A stretch of DNA of 64,000 bases from Fragum whitleyi (Eukaryota > Mollusca > Bivalvia > Cardiida > Cardiidae), in the NCBI GenBank assembly GCA_948146395.1, contig OX411552.1:1412001-1476000 (forward strand). The letters run 5' to 3'. The translations under genes were made by a program, and so were the position numbers. Shown here piece after piece: positions 1 through 12,800 of the stretch; position 1 is the stretch's first letter; every line of letters begins with the position of its first letter. The notes beneath the pieces are model-generated. The model was given only the letters and a program-made list of their open reading frames with translations, had not been told where the DNA came from and ran no database searches.

Positions 1-2613
1 CACAGCAGGTTTGTAAAGAGCGCAGCATATGGTTCGTATTAAAGGGATAAATCACGATTTAGACGGCGTCAGCATTTGTAGTTCCCCGAAAATTGGGTTT
101 GCGTTAACATGTTTAGGATCTTTAAACAAATTTAACGCTCTCGAAAGGTGAATTACCCATATAGTATTGTATAATGTGCAAGTTTTACCGTCTTTTAGAC
201 GTTTGAACGGGTGAAATCTGATTTTGATCGTAAATGTGGGATAAAGACGTCTATGTGGCAATGTATATCTTCTCAAATCACTGTAGGTAAACAAGAGAAC
301 GCAAGCGGACGCCAAGCTCGGTTCATTCATAGTCGACAAAGGGTCAGTATTCTTTAACGAGGTATTAACAATTATATCCCTTGAGAGAAGTAGTTGCTTT
401 TATGATGGAAAAATGCACACGCCTTGTGTCAAGCACGAATATTTTGTATACATGAGATATAGCCAAAGGTAAAGTTTGGAACGCCGCCAACTTCTATCAT
501 TATAACTACGCCTAAATCTACGCATACGCCTACGGCTACACTGGCAGGTTGACAAGAACGACACTACTTTTTTTCAAAACAGCAGAAATGATTTTCTAGT
601 AACGGGTATTTGCGTTATGCATAAAATCTTGGTTTCCTTGAATCCAGCATTTTCTGTCATACTCCAAATACCATAAAATAAACCCTGAATTCATTCTTTT
701 CGGCTCTAAGTCAGCCCTATTTTACAATGACATTGACCTCGACCCCTCTTTAATGCGCTTTATGTAAATTACTGATACACAATGCATTATCTATTGGTTC
801 CTTCATTAGTGTCACTGTATAATCATGCATTTATTCACCAAAACTCAGTTTTTGGCGCAAGCTCTTCATATTTGATTAAAATTTTAACTTGGCACATTGA
901 AAAAGTACGTGTATTTGAATTTAGAAGGACCTTAAAGGATTGATTTAAAGAATATTTTTGGGTGATAAAATACTTAAGCAGGGTTGAAAATATACTGAGC
1001 GCAAAAAGTTTAATCGTTTCGTATTTTGCCTTTTACTTGTTATCAATATAATGTTTGGTTATCTGATCTCAATACAAAAGAAATTAAGTTCCGAAATGGA
1101 AGCTTCTGAAGGCTCTGCACTGTCATTCTTACAACACAACCACCAAAATGTAACAATTATTGATTCAGTAACAAATGAGTAGAATAGTGCAAGTCAAGGA
1201 AAGAAAATATGTCCAATGCTACTTCTCATCCTCAGAAATGAGGCATTGCCTTTTTCAGGTTCAGTGACCTCTAACTTTCTGTTTACGGCCAAGGCAAAGT
1301 TTTGTTTAAGTTGTTTCAAATAATCAAAAATAAGGCATAAATGGTGTTAAGTGATGTTTTTGCCGGTTGCAACCAATAGAGATAGAGAAAGGTTCCATTT
1401 CTCGACGTTACGTCTAAACGTTTATGTGCAGATTTTAGTGCATTTAGCAAGGCCTGTGAAAGGAAAGTCGCTCGTGCAATGTCAATGTTATTAGCAACAA
1501 TCAATATGACAATCCAAACAGCAATGGCAGAAACTCAAGTATATTTCTACATCTCGAAGATAACCTCACCAAAGCCGATATGTCATGGTGTGTCTTCCTG
1601 ATTTAACGTCATCTCATAAGTTTGTTTTTTTTCGAAGAAGACAATGCATTTGAGTGTTTCGTGTTAGACGGGAATAAGAATAAAATAATTAGACGAAAAA
1701 GAATAACTAGTCCCTTTGCTAAACACATTTACGACCATGTACGTAGAATTTACATTTACGTCACTTTAGACGTTAGGATGCGAAGAATAATTCGAAACAA
1801 TTGACACAAAGAAAGCTTGTTGGATGACAAATATATTTCAAATTGAATCTTGCTTCTCACTTAACACAATGAGTTTGTGTGACGTTATCAAAATTGGGAC
1901 TTAACATTTTGTGTTCTTTATAATTGATTATCGGTAAAAGATAACGATATTTACTTTTCAATTAAGGCTTAGTCCGTATTATAAAATTGGTATAAAGTAA
2001 ATGAAATTTAAAAAAGGTCACACATTCACTTGTTCAAATAATAACAAAAATATACTGATTTCTGAAAATGTAAAGTAATCCGTCTATAAGACAGTAAGAA
2101 CAGTGGGACAGAAAGTAAATACAAAGTGATATGCTGTGGCTTTGTTGCCTACAAATACTGAAATATTCCGAAAAAGGAAAACATTGAGACCTACAAGTTT
2201 TGTCGAACTGTGTTCAAAAACCCATAAAATAAGAATCAAGTATCAAAACAGCGTTTTATGTAAGGGTTATTGGTTGCGTGCAATAATCTATCGACTTAAT
2301 ATATTTATTTATTCTCTTTGTTTACCAAGTTCGTGTTTTATCATACTCTTCAAATATAAAATACACAATGAATACTTCCTTGTTGAGGCCGTGAATGCTG
2401 CCAATATCTACCGTAGATCAATATGTCAATAAAGAATAACTTTGTGTTAACAAGGGTCAACCATCCTTAATCGTCGCTTGAAATATATAAATAACTGAAT
2501 GTGTGCTGCGTTTTCTTAGATCGGTAGGTAGATGCACGTAGAAAGAAGTCTAAGAGGAATTTGTGCAGCTACGAAAGAAATATTGTCAAATAAACAAACG
2601 AAACCTGATTTTA

Positions 2614-3681
2614 TTAGCTCCACTGGCCGAAGGCCAGCGAGCTATTGTCATGGCGGTGTGTCCGTCGTGCGTGCGTCCGTCCGTCCGTCCGTGCGTGCGA
2701 AACTTTTTCTTTAAACATCTTCTCCTCCCAAACCAATGGGCAGATTTTGATGAAACTTGGTAGAAATGTTCCTTGGGTGACCCTCTTCTAAAATTGTTAA
2801 AGAAATTTTGATTGACCCCCAAATATGGGCGTGGCATTTTTTCACTTTGAAATCTTTAAAAATCTTCTCCTCCCAATCCATTTGTCCAATTTCAATGACA
2901 CTTGGCATGGATGTTCCTTGGATGACCCTTTACCTAAATTGTTCAAGAAATTTTGATTGACCCCCAAATATGGGCGTGGCAGGGCGGGGCTTATTTTGAG
3001 CCCAAAATCTTTGAATGACATCTCCTCCTGAACCACTGGTCCGATTTCAACCAATTTTTATCAGAATGTTCCTGGGGTAACTCTTTTCAAAAATTGTTCC
3101 TGAAATTTTGATTGGCCCCCCAAATATGGGCGTGGCAGGGCGGGCTTATTTTGAGCCCGAAATCTTTGAATGACATTTCCTCCTTAACCATTTTGCCTTT
3201 TTCAATGAATTTTTACTAGATTGTTCCTTGGTTGACCCATTCCAAAAGTTGCTCTCAAAATTTTGATTGGCCCATAAATATGGGCGTGGCAGGGCGGGGC
3301 TATTTTGAGCCCGACTTCTTTGAAGGACATCTCCTCCTGAATCACTGGGCTGATTTCAATGAAATTTTACCAGAATGTTCCTTCTATGACCCTTTTCAAA
3401 AATTGTATTGTAAATATTAATAAGCCCAAAAATATTGGCATGTCAGGGTTTGGCTTATTTTGAGCCCGAAATCTTTGAACTACATCTCCAGATGAAGGTT
3501 GGGTCGATTTTGATGAAACTTAAGAATTCTGGTTCAAATTGAGCCATACCCAGTTAGTTAATATAAAATAGGTCTTAAGAGATTTCAAAGTGTTGTTTTC
3601 ATTCAAAGAAAGATTCATTTAATGCAAGTCTAATGATGTTAAAGCCAGTGGAGCGATACAGGCCCTCTTGGGCCTCTTGTT
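2614..3681 (+). repeat. Family-A hairpin/tandem-core repeat (Helentron-like, non-autonomous)
   Basis: Starts TTAGCTCCACTGGC with a perfect hairpin (CTGGCC GAA GGCCAG, 2623-2637). Near the right end GCCAGTGGAGC is the exact inverse of the start, followed by a terminal hairpin (AGGCCC TCTT GGGCCT, 3660-3675) and CTTGTT. The core holds five diverged units with 'atatggg' anchors near 2823, 2968, 3124, 3278 and 3432, so the period is about 145-156 bp. A GTCC microsatellite lies at 2667-2692. Open frames inside are by-products of the repeat. Confidence 0.8.
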
Positions 3682-4904
3682 AAAGTTTATTGAAAATGTA
3701 TGAGGTTGGATAAATTTTCGGTTCATAATGAGAAAAGTACAATCATAGGATGCTCGAGCACAAATATGGAAATGCTTAGAATAATGTCTTTATTTACACT
3801 TTAAAAGCATTTCGCTGATAAGCGCATCTCTCCCAAATAAAAGCTATTTCATCACGTGATAATATTTCTCGAAAGGTATGCCCGGACAAAGAGAAGAAGT
3901 TAATTAATTGGGTTTCTTTTGCCCTTAAAGTCACAGCCATTTGGCATAATTTCAAAGTCTGACGTTTTAATGATTGAGAAAATGCTTTATATTAGATCTA
4001 ATATCTATCACATAATTACACCTTGTGTAAAACTATAAGACAACTTGCTTTTTCAGAGAGTAAATAGAACGTCTTAGATCCGTATGAGACTTTTTTTTAA
4101 CGTTTGGCTCAAAGCCAAATGCCAATAACCGTATTGGTAGCTCTCGTGCCTCTAGCAGCTAGAACTACAAGATACAAAATTCTATTTAGAGTTGGTTACA
4201 AACACAAGCAAACAGCAGTACCAGTCTACCAATTCTGTAGAACAGTATACAGATGAAAAGGCTATACATGTGAATAAATGAATTCCATTGATGATTTCCA
4301 TTATCAAATAAATTGCAGCAAATCAAATCATACTTAAACTAGAGGTCCAAGATGGCCTGTGTCGCTTCACTGGGTTTAACTTCTCTAGATTTGAAAAGGA
4401 TAAATCTAAATTAGAAATCAAATGAATGTAATGAAAGTCTCTAGCATTCAGAAGGAAATATTAATGGTTCTAAATTGATACTTTTTTGCAAACTACCAGG
4501 AGTGAACTTTTATATAGATGTATGCATAACTTATATGCGAAATAAAATGGATGAAGACTATATTTATATCTCTCAAATAAATATCACACTTATTTAAGTA
4601 AAAACTGTTAAATAGATTTTATTTTATCCATAACCTGACAATTATGGTTTCGATTGATCTGAATTCCTAATTGAAGGCGACTAAAACGAAAGGTAACAAA
4701 TTACGATAACAAATGTAATGGTTTAGCGGGGTGTAAAGTGCGTTTGGTATGCAAATTAGAGAGAAATGTCCTTAGTTAAATGACTAATGCTAGTCTATAT
4801 AGACTGAGTCAACCGATGTAGGGTTGAGGATTTTTCCCAGAATGGATCACGTCTGTCTATGCGCTCGGTTTGTCACACAAACTTTCATACAGATTGAGAA
4901 ATTA

Positions 4905-5110
4905 CTATTTGATTGATTGGATGATTGATTGAGTGGAGTTTTACGCCGCTTTCAACATTTTTTCAGTTATATCGCGGAGGCTGGAGCACCTAACAATGGA
5001 TTCCTGGTATTTCTCTCACCGGTACATCCGTCACATTCTTTCCTAGCCTACAGCTGCTATCTTACATAGGTCTACGTTTATCAACCCATTGGTGAGAGAC
5101 AAATAGTCGG
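4905..5110 (+). repeat. Dispersed repeat fragment with gattgatt-rich head
   Basis: A 'gattgattggatgattgatt' stretch is followed by a 'gttttacgccg...cagttatatcgcgg' block of a kind I recall as repetitive in mollusc genomes. Assignment to a family is inference. Confidence 0.35.
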
Positions 5111-6518
5111 AAAGAATGAGTGCCGCCGTCGAAATTGCTATTTAAAGCAACTTTTCCTATCTTGGATGTTTGCCTGTAACTTATTGTCGGTACATCAAAA
5201 TGACCGATGGAATGGAGCTGAAATTGATGATTAATATCTTCATAAGGTACATGTAGATTTATCTCACTTTGACCTTGTTCCAGAAAATGTAGATCTATTC
5301 ATATATTCCCTCACAAGTAGACTTACACAATGTGTCTATCAATTTGCATTTATTTGTTTCAAAAGTGATATGACAATACTTACACTAATCATTGACAGAC
5401 AACAACGATTTGAAGTCTCTCAAGAACTATTTTGATTTACTGGGTCTGTCTCCAATTCCAACATACATAACCACACACCCTTTACTCACTTTATTTCCTA
5501 TATTAAGGTGATTGCAGTAAGAAGACCATTCTACACAAATTTTCAGGAACAATATGACATAATGAAAGACTTTAAATTTTAGTAGAAAATAATCCTGATT
5601 AAAGAATGTGGCTATCATTGTCAATATAGTAATTATCATACATAAATATTCATGTTTTCTTAGCTTTATTTTTCTTTCTTTTTGATATGTTAAATTTTCT
5701 TTGTGTTTGTTGCACACAAACGATGCCAATCCAAGGAACAAACTTGAATTTTTACATAATAAAATAGTAACAGATATTACGTTTTTTAATTCTACAGAAG
5801 TGTTTGCCAATATGTTTAAATATATTTTATTGTTGAGAGGCTTTTTCACAGATAGGCCTATTTGTAACTTAGAATTTGGATAAAAGTATTTCATGTCCAT
5901 ATTCTACCAATTTGATGCGAAATTAATCAATTTGACAAGAAGTATATAAAGAGGTAGTGATAATATAGATCCAATTTTTTAATTAAACAAACCCATAATA
6001 ATTGCGATTTTGGAAGTGCCTTTAGGGTCTACAGAAATACCACAGGAACTTGAAAGTTCATCAATAAAAGATATTCGATATACACATTTCTAGTAATTTG
6101 GCCTATAGAAACTCTATCTATAGATAGATAAACACAAGGTGTTTATTTATATAGAGCTGTATACTATATGGTAATTACTATGCACAATATTAATTGTTTC
6201 AATTGGATGCAATGAATAATATCAAGTTCCTGTGAGAAATTCAGTCTATAAACATGTAAAATCAGTCTCTTCAATTTGGAGATTTGCAGATACTTCTGAA
6301 GTTATGTTTGTCGCAAAAATTCAAATTCTGCCAACTGATCGAAATATTTCATCTTCAAAAACTCATTGTCATTATAATTTTACCGAATTTCACCGGTATT
6401 ATTTAAAAACATGGTTTCAAAAGAGAAACACTGAGTAAGTTGTTTCGTTACCAAAACGTTTCGTACACTTAGTGAACAGTCCTTACCTTAATTCCAACAG
6501 CAGTGATTCGCGCTTAGT

Positions 6519-6720
6519 CGCCTCGATAGCTCAGTGGTCAAGGGTTCGAGTCCTAGTGACAGCAGGGTGTTTGCTTGGGCAAGAAACTTATTAGTCATTG
6601 CCTCAGTCCACCCTGCTGTAAATTGGTAGCAGTTGATGAAAATCTATGAAAAAAAAATTCCATTGTCTCTCCCATTTCTCACACAAAATTGAGTCACCTG
6701 CCAGAAATACCTGAAAGGGG
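6519..6720 (+). repeat. tRNA-derived SINE copy
   Basis: The head has an A-box-like 'tagctcagtggtcaag' and a B-box-like 'ggttcgagtcc' (6523-6556). The two boxes are closer together than in a tRNA and no cloverleaf closes, so this is a SINE or decayed tRNA-like repeat, not a tRNA gene. Confidence 0.55.
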
Positions 6721-6809
6721 AATTAGTGCATAGATAGATTAGTATTGAATTCTTACATATTTTGGGTCACTATGAGTGTTTGTTTCTTTATTCATCCTTT
6801 TAATTACAG

Positions 6810-6874
6810 TTCTGTACTCAACAAACTAGCCATCTCTACTGGGGGACACAAAAAGAAACCTGTAGATGATAATG
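6810..6874 (+). CDS. ITPR-like: IP3R-like exon 1 of window (suppressor domain)
   Basis: Acceptor 'ttaattacag' and donor 'aatg|gtaaga'. Encodes SVLNKLAISTGGHKKKPVDD, matching the IP3R stretch around 'LLNKL' after the first beta-trefoil half. One base completes an incoming codon and one base is left over, fitting exon 2. Confidence 0.8.
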
Positions 6875-9800
6875 GTAAGATAACCAGTTGCTTAACACTT
6901 TCATCGTTTTTGTACAACATTTCTAACAATTTCATCTATTTCATCTTTTCATAAATATTTTATATTTCTCCAATATTCACTTCACATTGATTAATCCAAA
7001 ATCCATTGATTCAGTTTCCAGGCAATATTTTCAGTATCATTTGCCTGCAAGTGTTTACAGTTTTACCAATGCTAAAGAAAAAGATAGTGGCTGCTCCATT
7101 GTTGAATATTGCATGTTAGCTTTGAAGCATTCATAGATATTTACTCTTCTAGTTAAAATAAAGAAAATTCCCTAGTTCCAGAAACTTCCAGATAAAGTTT
7201 CACACAACATTAGACACTTTTATATAACCAGTAGTTAAGTGCATAAATTTACTCTTTTCCAGTGAGTACTTTTGAGATCTGCCCACCAACTAGGTGTCAG
7301 TTTTCCAGTCATTTTAGAAACCAATCAACAGAGCAGCATGATTCTCACTCAAATATTGGAAATACAGTGAGTTTGTTTACTGATTGATAAACATCCAAAA
7401 ACTTCAAGGTCTTAAGAGCCTTTGAAATGGTAACAAGGGACACTGAATCGTAAGATATTTTTTATAAGTCAATGGGGGATATTGAAATTCATTTTTTTTC
7501 ACTACTCTTGAACAAGAAAGTTGCTTATATATTCACTTGTCTGTCCTGAAAATTTATTAGTCTGAATTACTAGTTATTCTCTCTTTACAGTAAAGAGATC
7601 CTTTTTTTGGTGAGGAAGATATTACATTTTCAGTTGGTTGGTCAGTCGGTCCATCTAATACCTTTTTTTTGCCCACTCCATTTCTCAGCAACTAATGGGT
7701 GGATTTCATTCAAAGTTTACAGATGTGATCAGTATCAAGCAGAGATGTGCAACTATATTTTTGTTATGATCCATTGACTTAAGAGAGATATGGCCATTTG
7801 ATGGAAAATTGCTTTTCATTATTGACACACACTTGTAGGAGGGTATTAGTCAGCTTTGAGAAAGTCTAGTTTCTGTCTCGTGTGGGTGCCACACCAGCCC
7901 ACCTCAGTTTATTTTCAAAGATGTTTAGATGGGTACTATCCGTCCGTAAGATCGGGGCTTGACAAAGATTGCCCCTAGAGCCATTTATGTAGGAATTGTA
8001 CTAACCCTTGTAGTGCATAAGCGCATTACTGCCTGTAAAGGCTCATATAGTCATCATTATAATGACTCTTAAGGGTGAGTGTGTTATGAGCCCTCTCTAC
8101 CTTACATGCATAGCTTCAAAAATGGTTTAAATATATTACCCGACACCTGTGTCAGGGCTGAATGGTTAGCGCATTGGTCTTGTAAGCTTAAAATTTCATT
8201 ATTTCTGTTCTGCCTGGGTTTGATCCTGGCCCATGTTGGTTTATTTTCAGCTATGCTACTGTTACAGTTGTAATGTACAGTATTTATTTTAGGCAGAGGG
8301 AATGGGGGATTGTCCCTCTTTTTTCAAAGATCCCCCACATTTTCTAGATTTGTGGGGGATTTTTCACTATGAAAAAAGAGTATGGAAAACCAGTTATTTC
8401 TCAATTGCTTCAATTTTGCACTGAAATCCCCCACAATTATGAAATCCTGAAAAATCACTAAATGTATGTTAGATTTAAAGTCTGTAAGAAAGAAAATGAA
8501 ATTGGCTGTTGAATAAGGCTTATAACAAAATATTGTAAAATTAATGGTACATTATTGTTTTAAGGACTTGTGGTTCAACCTATATTCAATGTCTACCTGG
8601 TATTTTTAAAATCATCTTGAAAAGATTATTTCAATTGTTGGTACAAGCAGTGTTTTCCTCAAAAATTTTAAACAAGGAGACAGTGCTCTTATTGTGTAAA
8701 AAGCTAGGACATATAATAAAATTGCTCTTTGACTGACTTGATTGACATTCCTTAATACATGTACTATGTATATATAAAAACAAAGTCTCATTCACACACA
8801 CATGCACACACACTCACTCTATGAAATGATCAAGCCATAGGCTCAGCGAGTCAGGCACATTTGACTTTTGTTTAATTGCAACAGGGTGTGCTTGGAGCAG
8901 AAAAGTCTTTTAACACTGCAGAGATTAAACGTCAAAGGGGCAGACCAGTATGTTATGGACAAACTATTCAGGTATTTTGAAGATTTAGTTGAAAATTCTA
9001 TATATGCTTTTATTTTTATGTTCTTTTTCCACCATTAAATGATAAATCAAGGGTTCAGTGCAAGACTACTAAATGTATATACAATGTATATACACTTAGT
9101 ATACTCTTGAGGTAAACCCTGGAAATGTAGAGAATTAAAACATGGACAGTGGTAATGTTTTGTACATTTGTTCTTAATTTAATAATATTTAATATGTTTC
9201 ATTTAAAAAAAAAAAAAAAACACATAAGTTATAAGATTATACAATTAGTTTAACCATATAATTGTGAATCTTGAATGTAGATAATGTGTTTTAAAATTCA
9301 AAGAAAACTATCAGTTGAAAAAAAAAGGTATTTATTATTTATAATAATTAGGAAATATTTAGTAAAACCAGCCCTTTCAGTTAAATTGCTTGAAAATGGG
9401 ATATTTTGACATTTTCATGCAGGTTTTAAAACTTAAAGGGTCAATCAAAAAAGTTTTGAGACTTTCATCATATATTCTCACTACAAAGTTTATTAGCGAG
9501 TCCTATTTTATGAATAAATAGGCTGACCTAGACTGAACTTTTAGTGTTGAACTCTGTCATTTAATAAAGAAGAATGGTTCATCAAATTTCTGTTTCAGTT
9601 TCGTCACAAATTTACACACAAGTTTGTACAGATCTCAAAAATATCCACCTCCCTCACAGAACCAGAGAATAGAAAAGTAAGTCTTGTTTATCATTATCAA
9701 GCTGAATCCAGAATATTTCTTCTTTGGCAGGAGTTATAGACAAGATCAGGCTGCACATATATGTAGGCTGATCTTGTCTATAACATGGGAAAATTCTGGT

Positions 9801-12800
9801 TCAGAATCTCATGTGTAGAAATTTCCCATTTAGCAAAATCTAATGGAAAATTAAGAATTTTAGCAAAAAACTTTACCAAATCCTTCTCTACCTTACATTG
9901 TGCATTTAGATTTTCTCTCATTAGGCCAGTTTCAATGAGATTTCTGGTAGAAAATAAGAGAATCACTAAATATCTTGTTCCAAAATGATCCCAGTATAAT
10001 ACCTCCTGATTTCCTTTTTAAAACAGAAATTTTGAATATCATTTTTTTCAAAACCAATACAGACTTAAAAAAGTGCATACACTTCTTTCAGCACTTTGAT
10101 TTTTTGCCAAGGTTTTTATTCAGCTTTACAAGAGTTGAATGTTACATTTCATGACTTTTCAAAGCAAAGTCATCATCAACTTATTGAAAAAAATGTCTTT
10201 GACTCTATTACATCCACTTTCTACAATTTCTTTTTCAATCCAATCTAAATAGTATTTCTTAAAGCTTGTGTGATAGAGTTGATTGGAATCAGATAGATGA
10301 GGAAATGTTATTTGAAGTTACAATTCTCTGATCTTTTATATGAACTTTTGATATTATTTTTAAAAAACTCACATGTTTTACGTACTTATAGGTGAAATTA
10401 GAACCTGGAGATTCAATTGATGGACAGTTTAAGATCCTGTCTAAACACAAAAACAGGAAGGAGGGAGATCACGTAAGTTAACATTTCCTCAATTCTAAAA
10501 AAACATAAGATTCAATATAGTGTGCCTAATAGCCATCAACAGTACCACTGACATAGAGCAGTTGGTAGTACGTTGGACTGTCAATCTTAAGGTCCCAGGT
10601 TTGATCCCATAGGGTAGCACTCACCCTTTCTGACTTTTTGTCTCCCCCCAATGAATTGATAATCATAGACCTGTGTTGGATAGCAGCTAGAGGCCAGAAA
10701 TTTTAATTGAGATAAAAGCTTCTTTAACTATTTTAACTATACTATGATGAATATATGATAATAAGAAAAATATTGATAAGTTGTTATAAATAACAATTAA
10801 TCTTTTATGCTCATACAGTAATTCAAATTCTGAGAAAAATTCTTGGTTGAGAATGAGAAAAGTGTTATAACCATGGTCTCAGATGCTATTTATTGTTTCA
10901 GGTGTATGTATCTGAGAGGGTTATTTTAGAGAGTATATCAAGTCCCTCTCATTATCTACATGTATCAGAAGAAGTTTTCAATAATGAGCACATGGCATAT
11001 AATAAATGGTAGGTTATAACATGGAGTATTGAGGATTGTCAGAGAGGGTTATTTTAGAGAGTATATCAAGTCCCTCTCACTATCTACATGTATCGGAAGA
11101 AGTGTTCAATAATGAGCACATGGCATATAATAAATGGTAGGTTATAAAATGATGTATTCAGGTTTATCAAAGAGGGTTATATTACAGAGGATTTCCAGTC
11201 CCTCTCACTATCTATCAGAAGAAGTGTTTAACTTATAATAACTGGTAGGCTACAATACAGGATATGCTAGCTTTTGTGGCTTGATAATGCAGTCTTTCCA
11301 AGCTTCTAAAAATTGATAAAAGCCTGTTACAGTTCAATGAATCTTTTTCAAATTCAAGTTGCGGCTTTACCCTTGCTATGCAAAATAGTCATGGCAAGAG
11401 ATATAGACAAAGATCAGCCTTCACATATGTAAAATCTGATCATAGGATAAATTGAAATTTTCCTTCAGAAATCAGAAAAGTTAAAAGATTATCATTTCAA
11501 ATGGAATATCTATTCGTTTATAAAGTATACCAAGTTATTATTGGAGTGAGAGTTGTTCTCAACATGAAGTATAGGTATTGGTTTATGGCAGGATGGGTTC
11601 GTATTTAAAATGCAATATTTTTCAAAATAAATGTGATACAAAAAAGATATGATTATGAAAAGAAAAAATAAGAATAGTGATAAGTAATTCAGCAAAAATT
11701 ATTTTCTTAATCAAATTGGATAAACTGGGTCAATTAATTATCAGCATGTCAACTCTTGTGATTTGTTAAAATTTTATTTTTCAGCCATGAATTGAATATT
11801 TCTCCCTCACAATCAACCTTTTTCATCTTGAGAAATTCAGCATCTGTTTTAGGACAGGAAACACAGCTTAAGGTAGGATTTAGGACTCTCTAAAACATGT
11901 CATGTGTAAAATTACAATTGACCTCTGCCTTTTGAGCTCTAATATGCAATGACACAATAATCATATGCATAATATGAACTTTAATTTAGCAACTGCTATG
12001 ATAAGCGTATATTTCAGTTATTTGCTATGTTTGATATAAAAATGAAAAAGCTGATACAAATTTGGATCAGCTAGAATGTCTGAATACCTTTCCCCTTCAC
12101 ACATACATTCAGAAGCTCCAATTTGTTGCAGAAAATTAATTGTTTTAATGAACACCTAATGATGTTGTACTGTTTTTAACTCAAAATGTTAATCAGCCTG
12201 TGAATGACTTTTCTAAAATATTCACTTTTGTGCATTGTTAAGACTCAGATCAGCCTATGTATACACAGATTCTCACTAAGCACTCAATAGATAGCTACAG
12301 ACCTATAGTCTCTGTTTACAATCCCATCTATTTTGAATTCCAAGCACACACCGAACTGTTAAAAATGTCACAAGCAGGCTGAAATTAATCTGGCCAATGC
12401 GATAAACTATATTTCACATTTCTCTTGACAGAATGGTGATGTATTGAGATTATTTCACAATGAATTACAAGGATACCTTGTGGCAGAGGGATCATACAGT
12501 GGGGGAGTGAAAGAAAATGGTTTGTTATATAGCATTATTTTTTGTTGAGTTATTTGTCTTTTGCAAAGGTTTAATTCTTAATTAATAAACAAACCACCAA
12601 AATTTTAATGATTCTTTGAGTGAAATTTAGAACATAAGCATAAATTTCTAACCTATATTGGCCTGTACAGCAGTGTACAATACTTCAAAATCACTATAAA
12701 AGATAAGATCAATCACTACATTCAAAATAAATATAGTTAGAAAAAAATTGCGATTTCATTGACATAATTGAAATTATAAGCATCAAATAGAAAGCTGTTT

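Larger units (their letters stand above)
1..6809. other. Left flank: no supported gene
   Basis: AT-rich sequence upstream of the first recognised exon. It may be 5' intron of the IP3R-like gene, since the N-terminal ~110 residues are missing and must lie here or farther left. I looked for the start of the suppressor domain and did not find it. It holds a tandem-core repeat (2614-3681), a gattgatt-rich dispersed repeat fragment (about 4905-5110), short palindromes near 4100, and a SINE (about 6519-6720). All long ORFs here lack recognisable protein features. Confidence 0.6.

Noticed and set aside
5427..5900. 157-codon minus-strand ORF
   Set aside because: Hydrophobic, AT-driven composition, no recognisable domain, no splice or promoter context; best explained as chance in AT-rich DNA.
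1..6809. Start of the IP3R-like gene
   Set aside because: Searched for the family's N-terminal motif region and found no convincing exon; it may lie outside the window.
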